64,000 bases of DNA, taken from contig CAZLRH010000001.1 of assembly GCA_964562015.1 (NCBI GenBank), forward strand, positions 404,506 to 468,505. Direction: 5' to 3'. The stretch comes from CAZLRH01 sp964562015 (lineage in GTDB: Bacteria > Verrucomicrobiota > Verrucomicrobiia > Opitutales > JABDGR01). The position numbers were made by a program, and so were the translations under genes. Position 1 is the stretch's first letter. Each line of letters starts with the position of its first letter. The notes below the pieces were generated by a model. The model was not told the DNA's origin. It saw nothing but the letters and a program-made list of their open reading frames with translations, and ran no database searches. Shown one piece after another: positions 54,148-61,692 of the stretch.

Positions 54148-54646
54148 GGTGGGAGGGCGTGGAGCCGGTGTCGCGGTGAAGGTGAAAATGCTTCGGGAAG
54201 AGCGGCACGTTAGGATGGTGCAAAACTTCCGCCGCCCGGCCATCAGACACCCTAACCTCCACGATGTCGAAACGAAAATGCGCCGGGGGCGCGGCCAGCC
54301 CGCGCAAGTAGGCCTTGGCCGCCCGCAGCACTCGTTGTTTTTTCTTTGCCGTCACCGAAAAGTAACCGGACACCAACGCCGTGGCCGCGCGTGTCCGCAC
54401 CTCGCAGAAGACCAGATTCGGGCCCTCGCGGGCCACGATGTCCAATTCATCCGGAGCCTGCCGCCAGTTCCGCGCGACGATGGTAAAACCCTTGGCCTCC
54501 AAGTGTTCGACCGCCGCCGCCTCCCCCATGCGACCGCGCGCCAGGCGCAACGTATCCGCGATCGGTGCCTGGCGCAGCCCCCAGAACCAACGCCAGCGCG
54601 CCGCCAGTTTTTCCCGCCATTTGCGGAACTGATGAATCATACCCAT
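54140..54646 (-). CDS. YraN/UPF0102 family nuclease-like protein
   Basis: 168-residue UPF0102 protein of the restriction-endonuclease-like fold. Family motifs are GRMGEAAAVEHLEAKGFTIVARNWR, the acidic-plus-lysine-type core GPNLVFCEVRTR (E in place of the commoner VEVK Lys, as VR) and a later KQRVLRAAKAYL. Members are proposed nucleases acting in recombination or repair but are poorly characterised. ATGs at 54646 and 54640 are both possible. It overlaps the start of zwf by 8 bp. Confidence 0.85.
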   Translation of the reverse strand: MGMIHQFRKWREKLAARWRWFWGLRQAPIADTLRLARGRMGEAAAVEHLEAKGFTIVARNWRQAPDELDIVAREGPNLVFCEVRTRAATALVSGYFSVTAKKKQRVLRAAKAYLRGLAAPPAHFRFDIVEVRVSDGRAAEVLHHPNVPLFPKHFHLHRDTGSTPSHHG

Positions 54647-54805
54647 CAATCTGACAACCCGGCTGCCGTCGCGCAATCCCGGAGCCACGCCTAGTCAGAT
54701 AATATCATTGTGAACAAATTTTATATGGGCAATCGTGTTTCTATGCGGACGCCTGCACTTATCAAAACTGCTTTCGCCGGCGTCGAAAGGATCGGTGCGC
54801 CAGTT

Positions 54806-56512
54806 ATGTCAAAGGATATGAGAATTCACCGAGCGCCCAACCTTCGAATAGTTCTGGTGGGATTGATTGCCGCCCTGACGGCGAACACCATTCCCATGAC
54901 AAAAATACAGGCGGTTGAAGTTGCCGCACCGGCATCGGCCACGGAGGCAGAGCAAGCGGTGGTCACGGTTGTTTTGCAAAAGACCAAGGCGGAGGACATG
55001 GCCAAGCGGTTGCTTTCCCTGCAAAACATTGACGGCGAGGCAAAGACCACTCTTGCGGCAAATGTAACGACCAACTCGCTGACCATCACCACCGAAAAAA
55101 AGTTTGTGGACGGATTGCGTGAACTCGTGGGGCTGCTGGATGAGGCCTCCGAACAAATCGTCACCGAGGTGTACTTCCTCGACCATGCTGGAGGTCTCGA
55201 CGCCAAAACCCTCGACTTTGCCAAGATCAAGGATCTGCGGGGTGTCCAAATAAAAGCCCATCCGATTATCGTCACTACCAATGGGCAGGAAACAACCCGT
55301 TATGTGGGGGAGGACTTTAATCTGCCCGTGGACTCCACCCCATCCCTGCCGGTCGGCAGTTGGACCATGACCGTAAGACCGGAGAATGCCGCCGATGGCA
55401 TCCATTATTCCTTTACAGCCACCCTGGTCGCCTCGGGTACGCCGCCCGAAAGACCTGTTTTCTCGCGCACCAAGGAATCGAAGTCTGCGGGAGTAGTGGC
55501 GCCCGGTGAGACAATAATCCTCCCCATCGGCTGGCCTGATCTTGTCATGGTGATGAAATTTACGATCTTTAATGCCCACCCGGCATCAGCCGCAAGCGCA
55601 ACCTCTTCAACCATCGCCTCCGACTTGCCGCCGCTGGCTTCTGCCACTGGACCATCTGCAACCGCGGTTCCGACCAGTCTCCCAAGTGAGTTGCTCCAGC
55701 CGCGCCATGCCTTGCTGGAGCATATCTGGGTGCTCGAAATTCCAAATAACCTGAAGCTCGATCCCGCCACCCTGCTTGAAAATGATCCTCAATTTCCGTT
55801 GGTGATAAAATTGAAAGAGACTGCCGGCATCAGCGTGAAAAGTTCGGCGACCGCCTTAATTGAGGAGGGCAATGCGTTTGAATTCCGCACCTCCTACCCA
55901 TTTGGCGAAAGCCCCATCAATGGCAGTGTAAATCTGCCGGCTCAATCTACCGGGCCCCATGGACATGGACCGCCTGACCCCTCGACGATGTATCTTAGCG
56001 CCCGCGCAGAAACCGTGCTTGGGGATACGCTTCACTTTAGCATTTTTGACTATGTCCCTCCGTCGGAGAAAGCTCCGGAGGGCGCCGCCTGCTGGACCTC
56101 CGATCTCACCAAAGGCGGCCAGCCCGTGCTATTCCCCCTCACCTCGGCGGGAAAAGATAGTAAGTATGTCGCAGTAATCACCTTCACCCTGGTGGATCCG
56201 CATTTTTGGACCGAGGACCTCTCAGATTCCTCCGCCTCTCCGTGGTCGAATGCGCATGCCGACCTGGAAGCCTTCTTTTACCCGCTGGCCCACGTCCAGG
56301 CCTACCCAATCGCAAAATTCCTGAACGCCGTTCCGGACAATCTCCAAGGAGACAACCATCACACGACCCTGCGCGTGGATTCCAGCACGCATGCCCTTAT
56401 TGTTATCACGGAAAAAGATAACGTCGCCCGACTCCGCGCCATCCTGGCCGCGCTGGACCGACCTGGCCCCGCCCAAAGCCAAAGGGAATCCGCTTCCGCC
56501 CCACCTCAGTGA
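54806..56512 (+). CDS. Exported protein with duplicated secretin-N-like domains
   Basis: About 568 residues, not recognised as a known enzyme. From ATG 54806 there is a signal-like N-terminus (PNLRIVLVGLIAALTANT). Two short secretin N-domain-like repeats occur. Copy 1 at about 52-112 includes AKRLLSLQNI, TTLAANVTTNSL and LRELVGLLDE. Copy 2 at about 497-552 includes AKFLNAVPDN, TTLRVDSSTHALIVI and LRAILAALDR. Two intermediate copies of a second module (from FLDHAGG and from VLEIPNN) lie between, with Pro/Ser-rich linkers. No secretin barrel is present. Earlier in-frame ATGs (54710, 54743) are possible. Confidence 0.7.
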   Translation: MSKDMRIHRAPNLRIVLVGLIAALTANTIPMTKIQAVEVAAPASATEAEQAVVTVVLQKTKAEDMAKRLLSLQNIDGEAKTTLAANVTTNSLTITTEKKFVDGLRELVGLLDEASEQIVTEVYFLDHAGGLDAKTLDFAKIKDLRGVQIKAHPIIVTTNGQETTRYVGEDFNLPVDSTPSLPVGSWTMTVRPENAADGIHYSFTATLVASGTPPERPVFSRTKESKSAGVVAPGETIILPIGWPDLVMVMKFTIFNAHPASAASATSSTIASDLPPLASATGPSATAVPTSLPSELLQPRHALLEHIWVLEIPNNLKLDPATLLENDPQFPLVIKLKETAGISVKSSATALIEEGNAFEFRTSYPFGESPINGSVNLPAQSTGPHGHGPPDPSTMYLSARAETVLGDTLHFSIFDYVPPSEKAPEGAACWTSDLTKGGQPVLFPLTSAGKDSKYVAVITFTLVDPHFWTEDLSDSSASPWSNAHADLEAFFYPLAHVQAYPIAKFLNAVPDNLQGDNHHTTLRVDSSTHALIVITEKDNVARLRAILAALDRPGPAQSQRESASAPPQ

Positions 56513-56520
56513 AGACCCGT

Positions 56521-56823
56521 TTACGGCGCCTCGGAATAGGCGTTGCGCTTGGTCAGCAGCGACATCACCACCAGGGCCAGCGTGGTCACGGCCCCGGCCA
56601 CGAGCAGCACGCTGAGGCATTTGAGGATCATGATATTGCGCGGCAGGCTTTTGAAGTGATGGTCCTTGAGGGGGCGCTGCGTCTTGTAAATCTTCCAGGC
56701 CCGCCACGTATCCATGAGCTTGTGGCGCGGCGTGCACAAGATGTACAGGCCGAAGATCAGGGGCACTCCGATGAGCAGGGAGGTGCCAAACCACCAGAGG
56801 GCGTCAAGTATGGTTCCAACCAT
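56521..56823 (-). CDS. Small membrane protein, unknown
   Basis: 100-residue protein with two hydrophobic segments (about 7-29 and 67-89) around a basic loop DTWRAWKIYKTQRPLKDHHFKSLPRN. No family was recognised. It is convergent with the preceding gene, with only 8 bp between stop codons. The composition is balanced and the frame is clean, so a real gene is likely. Confidence 0.6.
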   Translation of the reverse strand: MVGTILDALWWFGTSLLIGVPLIFGLYILCTPRHKLMDTWRAWKIYKTQRPLKDHHFKSLPRNIMILKCLSVLLVAGAVTTLALVVMSLLTKRNAYSEAP

Positions 56824-56984
56824 GAAATATCAAACAGCGTTGATGGGTGAGTATAAAAATTGAAGGCCCGAATCGCGGACTGGGCGGGCCGGAGCGGACG
56901 GCGGCGGCAAGTCGCGTCTATTAACCCCGGTTCCGCGCGGCGGTTACAGGCCGCTTACGAAACGGATTGGACGCCGCGCGACGG

Positions 56985-57560
56985 TCAGGAGGAGCCACTG
57001 TCGCTGCCGGCCTCCCGCGCTAATTCGCGGCCCGTGCCGGGCCGGCCGGCCGACAGCAGCCCCGTGGGCGCCAGCAGCTTGGTGGTCAACGTATGGATGG
57101 CATTGCGGGTTTTGGCGGCCCACTCAAATTGCTCCGTGCGCACGGCGTCGCTCAACTCCGCCTGCAACTGGGCGAGGCGGTGGCGCATGATGGCGGCGTC
57201 GGCGTGGCGTTGGGGAATTTTGCCGCGATGGGCGGTGCCGCGGTGCATGCGCGTCAGCATGGGTGGCAGCAAACCCGCGAAAGCCTGATAGCAGGCCGGG
57301 CAACCGACCCGCCCTTGCCGCTCGAAATCGCGCTGGCTGCAATCACACACCGGGCAGCGTAACGTGCCGTCCGCCCGGCGACTGACCGCGGGTTCGCCCT
57401 GATCCAGCAAGCCGTAGCCTTGCGCATCGAAGATGCCCGCCGCGTCCGCGTGAGCCTGGCAATACGCAGACGCTTGCACGCCGCCGGTCTTGACCGAGCT
57501 GACGTACACGCTGGCCGGCTGGCCGCATTCGCTGCAAACCGCGGTCGTGGATTTGCCCAT
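56985..57560 (-). CDS. McsA-like zinc-finger protein with UvrB/UvrC motif
   Basis: 191-residue protein resembling McsA, the activator of the McsB arginine kinase, or a related UvrB/C-motif protein. Two CxxC pairs are visible: CSECG and the later CPVCDCSQ and CPACYQAF, forming likely zinc ribbons. The UvrB/UvrC motif is RLAQLQAELSDAVRTEQFEWAAKTRNAIHTL (about 130-160). No mcsB or clpC gene lies next to it. ATG 57560 is preferred to 57578. It ends upstream of a 160-bp gap to the small membrane gene and starts 45 bp after polX. Confidence 0.8.
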   Translation of the reverse strand: MGKSTTAVCSECGQPASVYVSSVKTGGVQASAYCQAHADAAGIFDAQGYGLLDQGEPAVSRRADGTLRCPVCDCSQRDFERQGRVGCPACYQAFAGLLPPMLTRMHRGTAHRGKIPQRHADAAIMRHRLAQLQAELSDAVRTEQFEWAAKTRNAIHTLTTKLLAPTGLLSAGRPGTGRELAREAGSDSGSS

Positions 57561-57605
57561 GCGCCTACTATGGAGCAATTTCCGTGCTTTGGCAACTTTT
57601 AGCGC

Positions 57606-59360
57606 TCAGCGCTTTATTTTTAGCGCTTTTATTACCTCGGCTAAACGGCTCGTGTTGAATACCTTCTCCTTGGTTAACCAGCCCTTGCGCGCGCTGCGCA
57701 CCCCCGCGCGAACATGAAGGAGGCCCGCCGGCTCGTGCGCGTCGGGATTGATCACGCAGAGCACTCCTTTTTGCGCCGCGAAGCGCCAATAACGCCAGTC
57801 GAGGTCCAGGCGGCGAGGGTTGGAATTCAGCTCAATCATTTTCCCGTTGGCTGCCGCCGCTTCGATCAGACGCTTGAGATTAACCGCGTAACCTTCGCGC
57901 TCGAGCAGCAACCGCCCGGTGGGATGCGCGAGCATCGTCACCCGCGGGTGCTCCAGTGCGCGGACCATTCGTTGCGTCATCGCCGCCTCGTCGGCCCCCT
58001 GGCCGAACCGGTTGTGGACTGCGGCCACGACATAATCGAGCTGCGCCAGCACGCCATCATCAAAGTCCAGCGATCCATCTTTCAGGATGTCCACTTCGGA
58101 ACCGGCGAACAAGCGGACGCGAAATTTTTTGGCGCGATTGAGCGCGTGGATTTGTTCCACCTGAGCCAAAAGCCGCGCCTCATCCAGCCCGTGAGCCTGG
58201 AACGAAGACTTCGAGTGGTCGGAAATGCCCAGGTATTCCCAGCCGAGCGCATCGGCCGCCGCCGCCATCTCCTCGAGGGTGGCGCGTCCATCGGACTCGC
58301 TGGTGTGGTTGTGAAAAGCCCCGCGCAGGTCGCCCTCCTCAATGAGCCGCGGGAGTTCGCCCTTTTCCGCGGCCTCGATTTCCTCGAGGCCCTCGCGCAG
58401 TTCCGGCGGGATGTCGTGCAAACCCAGCGCGCGAAATAAATCCGCCTCCGTGCGCGGCTTGACGACGGATTTGGCCCCCGGTCCGCCTGCGGAAGGATCG
58501 TCCTTTTTCGAAAGCCCCCACTCGCCCAGCGTCAACCCGCGGGCCAGCGCCCGGGAGCGCATCTGCACATTGTGGTCTTTGGAGCCGGTGAAATGGTGCA
58601 GCGCGAAAATGTACTGCGCCGCCGGCACGACCCGTAAATCCGCCTGCATGCCACCGGTGAGCCGGACCGACGACTTCGTCTCGCCCCGCGCAGTGACCTC
58701 CTCGATTCCCGGCTGGGACGTGAACCACTCCATCACCGGCGCGGGCTTTTCCGACGCCACGAGAAAATCCAGATCGCCCACCGTCTCGAGACCGCGCCTT
58801 AAACTGCCGGCGGCCTCGGCTTGCTCGACGGCGGGCAATTTGCGCAAGCCCGCGAGAATGGAGTCGGCCACGGCCCGGGCGTCCCACCACAAATGCCGGC
58901 GCGAGTAAGCCTCACGATGACGGAGGCCCGCGAGGATGTTGTCCTGCGTTTTCTGGCCAAAGCCCGCGAGCTTCGCCACCGCACCGGAGTTGCAGGCTTC
59001 CGCCAGTTTCGCCAGTGAATCCACGCCGAGCTTTTGATGGAGCAGGATGATTTTCTTCGGCCCCAAGCCGGGCACGCCGAGCATTTCGACAAGCCCCGCC
59101 GGCACGCTGGCCTTCAATTTTTCGAAGGCCTCCAGCCGGCCCGTGTTATAAAGCGTGGTGATTTTTTCGACCAGCGCCTCGCCGAAGCCCGGCACGTCGC
59201 CCAGCGTGCCCGCGGCGATGCGAGCGCCCAAATCGTCCTCGAGCGCGGTCAGGTTGCGGGCGCCATTTTGATAGGCCCGCACCTTGAATGGGTTTTCGCC
59301 CTGCAATTCCAGCAGGGTGCCCATTTCCTCCAACACTGCGGCAATGGCGGCCTTGTCCAT
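57606..59360 (-). CDS. polX: DNA polymerase/3'-5' exonuclease PolX
   Basis: 584-residue family-X DNA polymerase for base-excision and gap repair. Helix-hairpin-helix parts are VPGFGEALVEKITTLY and VPGLGPKKIILLH. The polymerase active site has Asp196/Asp198 in GDLDFLV and Asp241 in ADLRVV. The C-terminal PHP domain has the metal site FHNHTSESDG (about 349-358) for the 3'-5' exonuclease and AP endonuclease activities. It is the full length expected for PolX (about 570-580). ATG 59360 is chosen; the frame opens upstream to 59489 through the hairpin repeat. Confidence 0.95.
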   Translation of the reverse strand: MDKAAIAAVLEEMGTLLELQGENPFKVRAYQNGARNLTALEDDLGARIAAGTLGDVPGFGEALVEKITTLYNTGRLEAFEKLKASVPAGLVEMLGVPGLGPKKIILLHQKLGVDSLAKLAEACNSGAVAKLAGFGQKTQDNILAGLRHREAYSRRHLWWDARAVADSILAGLRKLPAVEQAEAAGSLRRGLETVGDLDFLVASEKPAPVMEWFTSQPGIEEVTARGETKSSVRLTGGMQADLRVVPAAQYIFALHHFTGSKDHNVQMRSRALARGLTLGEWGLSKKDDPSAGGPGAKSVVKPRTEADLFRALGLHDIPPELREGLEEIEAAEKGELPRLIEEGDLRGAFHNHTSESDGRATLEEMAAAADALGWEYLGISDHSKSSFQAHGLDEARLLAQVEQIHALNRAKKFRVRLFAGSEVDILKDGSLDFDDGVLAQLDYVVAAVHNRFGQGADEAAMTQRMVRALEHPRVTMLAHPTGRLLLEREGYAVNLKRLIEAAAANGKMIELNSNPRRLDLDWRYWRFAAQKGVLCVINPDAHEPAGLLHVRAGVRSARKGWLTKEKVFNTSRLAEVIKALKIKR

Positions 59361-59448
59361 GCGGAAAACTTGCCGGAAAGTTTTCCCAAACACGAATGAA
59401 AACAGCCTGGCGCCGCAGAACGAGCGCGTTTTGAAACCAAACTCCGGC

Positions 59449-59475
59449 GGCGCGCTGAGGGCAGCGCGCCCTACC
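59449..59475. repeat. Hairpin-CTACC repeat, copy 2
   Basis: An 8-bp stem GGCGCGCT/AGCGCGCC (59449-59456 with 59463-59470, loop GAGGGC) is followed by CTACC (59471-59475). It is 25/27 identical to the reverse complement of 59520-59546. The two differences are the two halves of one base pair. It lies in the polX upstream region. Confidence 0.8.
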
Positions 59476-59519
59476 GGTGAACGGACCATGCGTCAACTGC
59501 AGTGCGCCTTGGCAATTTA

Positions 59520-59546
59520 GGTAGGGCGCGGTGCCCTCACCGCGCC
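59520..59546. repeat. Hairpin-CTACC repeat, copy 3 (inverted)
   Basis: Same element as 59449-59475 in opposite orientation, 44 bp away. On its own strand the stem is GGCGCGGT/ACCGCGCC with the same GAGGGC loop and CTACC tail. Copies 2 and 3 together could form a long cruciform in the polX-FKBP intergenic region. Confidence 0.8.
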
Positions 59547-59587
59547 ACTCTTATTTGGGTTTTTTACAGAGCACAAAGGCCGCGGGC

Positions 59588-60070
59588 TTATTTCGCGCCC
59601 ACCAACGACACGTCGAAGACCAGCGTGGCGTTGGGCGGGATGACGCCTCCGGCCCCGCTCGCACCATAGCCCAGCGCCGCCGGGATGACCAATTTTCGTT
59701 TCTCACCCACGCGCATCCCGGCTACGCCTTCGTCCCATCCCCTTACCACTTGGCCCGCGCCCAGCGGAAACGAAAACGTTTCATGCCGGTCCAGCGACGA
59801 ATCGAATTTCGTCCCATCCAACAACCAGCCGGTGTAATTGACGGTCACCGTCTGGCCGGATTTGGCCGACAGGCCGTCACCCGGATCGAGGATGTAATAC
59901 TGGAGGCCGTCCGCCATTTTCACGGCCTCACCTTTAATCGGTGCGCCGGGCAGGTTTCCCGAGGGCGTCACTGGCGTCGCCACGGGTGCAGAACTGCCGC
60001 CGCAACCGGCGAACGCCTGCAGCAACACGAATGAGAAACTCCAGCAGCAGAAGTTAATTTTCTTGGTCAT
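59588..60070 (-). CDS. FKBP-type peptidyl-prolyl isomerase lipoprotein
   Basis: 160-residue periplasmic or surface lipoprotein. Signal and lipobox AFAGC with Cys23, Pro/Gly-rich linker, then a complete FKBP domain. The domain shows VTVNYTGWLLDGTKFDSSLDR, VVRGWDEGVAGMRVGEKRKLVIPAALGYG, and IPPNATLVFDVSLV. It folds or assists exported proteins. It is 37 bp downstream of the DUF1573 gene and probably the last gene of that operon. Confidence 0.93.
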   Translation of the reverse strand: MTKKINFCCWSFSFVLLQAFAGCGGSSAPVATPVTPSGNLPGAPIKGEAVKMADGLQYYILDPGDGLSAKSGQTVTVNYTGWLLDGTKFDSSLDRHETFSFPLGAGQVVRGWDEGVAGMRVGEKRKLVIPAALGYGASGAGGVIPPNATLVFDVSLVGAK

Positions 60071-60107
60071 GGGGTAGGGGGTTGGGGAGTGACAAGCATT
60101 TGAAGCG

Positions 60108-60785
60108 TCAAAGCAAAAGCGCGTAGGCGGTGCGGGAAATGGCCTTGCCGTCGGCCAAATGCAGCGTGAACGCCACGGTGGTTCGAGTGGTTTCCTCGCC
60201 GGAGTTGGCCTTCACGGGCGTAATCGTCACGTCGAAGTGCCGGCCCTTGACTGTCTCCTTCACCTCCACGGTGAAGCTTTTGGGGTCGGAACTCACCGCC
60301 TCGAATTTTTCAAAGGTGATGCCGGGCAGGATGCCGATGGAAATTACCTTCGGGGTCAAACTGTCCTTTTTTGACCAGTAGACCACCTTGGGGTCCACCT
60401 GCATCACCACGGGCACGGTGGTTTGCAAATTCAGGCCGATGGCCGGCTGCGTGGTGGAATTGGTGCTCAGCGTCACCTCTTTGTGCAAGGGTCCCTCCGC
60501 GCCGGTGATGGTCATCACGACTTTCACCTCGCCGGATTCACCGGGCGCGTATTCGCGTTTTTCCAGCGTGGCCACCGTGCATCCGCAGCTCGTCGCAATT
60601 TCCGTGATTTTCACGGACTGGTTGCCGGTATTTTTGAACCTAAAGCCGGCCTGGATTTCGGTGTCCGACCACCGCGCCGGCACGTCCAACGTGCTGTTTT
60701 CAAAGGTCAATTGCGCCCGTGCCCACGGGCTCACCGCCACGAGGATAGGCAGAAGAAACCAGCGTCGGCAAAGCGGGGCAATCAT
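60108..60785 (-). CDS. DUF1573 exported protein
   Basis: 225-residue protein with a signal peptide ending at about ARA (residue 24). The DUF1573 Ig-like motif is FRFKNTGNQSVKITEIATSCGCTVA, and a second beta-domain completes the protein. The conserved CGC motif may bind metal or form a disulfide. DUF1573 proteins are common in Bacteroidota and Verrucomicrobiota and of unknown function. Start ATG 60785 overlaps the preceding MauE-like stop by 4 bp; the longer frame to 60944 would have no signal. Confidence 0.9.
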   Translation of the reverse strand: MIAPLCRRWFLLPILVAVSPWARAQLTFENSTLDVPARWSDTEIQAGFRFKNTGNQSVKITEIATSCGCTVATLEKREYAPGESGEVKVVMTITGAEGPLHKEVTLSTNSTTQPAIGLNLQTTVPVVMQVDPKVVYWSKKDSLTPKVISIGILPGITFEKFEAVSSDPKSFTVEVKETVKGRHFDVTITPVKANSGEETTRTTVAFTLHLADGKAISRTAYALLL

Positions 60786-61252
60786 GGCGCAGGCGGCAAG
60801 GCTTCCGGGGTATTTGTGCTCCATTGGAACACCCATACCGCCAAGGTCAGCAATACCACATCCTCCCCCAGCCGCAACGGATAATTCGTCTTGCCGCCGT
60901 CCGGGCCGAAACACCCGCAGGAAATATCCACTCCCCGCAGCCACGAAACCGCCAGCAAAAGTATGAAGCCCGCCAACATCACCGCCAGCAAAGCGGCCGC
61001 TGGCCGGCGTGAGCGCTCAAACAAAACCGCCGTGCCCGTCACCACTTCGAGCGCCGGAGCGTAATAGGCCGCGACCAGCATGACTTCCGGGGAAAACAGC
61101 CGGTAGCTTTGCAGGTCACGATAGAATCCGGCCACATTTTGCGCTTTGATAACGCCCGCGGCTAAAAACATCGCCCCCAGCAACGCGGACGCCAAGCGCA
61201 CCCGCCAGATTTCCCAAAGTTCCTGCCCCAAGCCGAGTGCATCCGAGTTCAT
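60782..61252 (-). CDS. MauE/DoxX-like membrane protein
   Basis: 156-residue MauE-family membrane protein with four hydrophobic helices and the family CGCFG motif (in SCGCFGPDGG), similar to methylamine-utilisation MauE and VKOR/DoxX proteins. These are linked to disulfide chemistry. It is joined by 4-bp overlaps to the rhodanese gene (upstream) and DUF1573 (downstream), which suggests a shared redox or sulfur role. There are no methylamine dehydrogenase genes here. Confidence 0.88.
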   Translation of the reverse strand: MNSDALGLGQELWEIWRVRLASALLGAMFLAAGVIKAQNVAGFYRDLQSYRLFSPEVMLVAAYYAPALEVVTGTAVLFERSRRPAAALLAVMLAGFILLLAVSWLRGVDISCGCFGPDGGKTNYPLRLGEDVVLLTLAVWVFQWSTNTPEALPPAP

Positions 61253-61692
61253 TGGGCCGCCCTTCCCGGAGGGGCCGCGAGCCCTTGGCGCGCCGCCTCC
61301 CAACCGCCGGTTAAAATATGCACCTCCGGCAAGCCGGCCTTGCGCAGCCGCTCCGCCACCGCCCGGCTGGTCTGGCACCCGGCATCATCGCAATAAACGA
61401 CGACGATGAAATCCGGCGTCCAGCGCGACATGAGCTGGGCGAAGCCGTCCTCCCAAACCGCGTCATAAAGATTAATCGCTCCCGGCACATGGGCCTGCAC
61501 AAAGGCCTCGCCATGACGCGCATCGACCCACAAGGCCTTGCGGCCCAGCGCCGCCGCCTGCGCATACGTAACCTCATCCGGGGTCGGTGCCGGCCCCGCC
61601 CAATCCAAGCCTGCCGTCGAAAATGCGCGCAACCCCAGGGCCAGCGCCGCCGCCAGCGCGAGCAGGGCCACGATCTGCCAGGCCAATTTCAC
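61249..61692 (-). CDS. Membrane-anchored rhodanese-like protein
   Basis: 147-residue protein with an N-terminal membrane anchor or signal (about 4-22) and a rhodanese domain. The domain contains LWVDARHGEAFVQAHVPGAINL, the active-site loop YCDDAGCQTSR with Cys101, and the ending VHILTGGWEAARQG. Sulfur-transfer from thiosulfate or persulfide is the family role. It overlaps the pyruvate carboxylase stop by 4 bp upstream and the MauE-like start by 4 bp downstream. Confidence 0.9.
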   Translation of the reverse strand: MKLAWQIVALLALAAALALGLRAFSTAGLDWAGPAPTPDEVTYAQAAALGRKALWVDARHGEAFVQAHVPGAINLYDAVWEDGFAQLMSRWTPDFIVVVYCDDAGCQTSRAVAERLRKAGLPEVHILTGGWEAARQGLAAPPGRAAQ

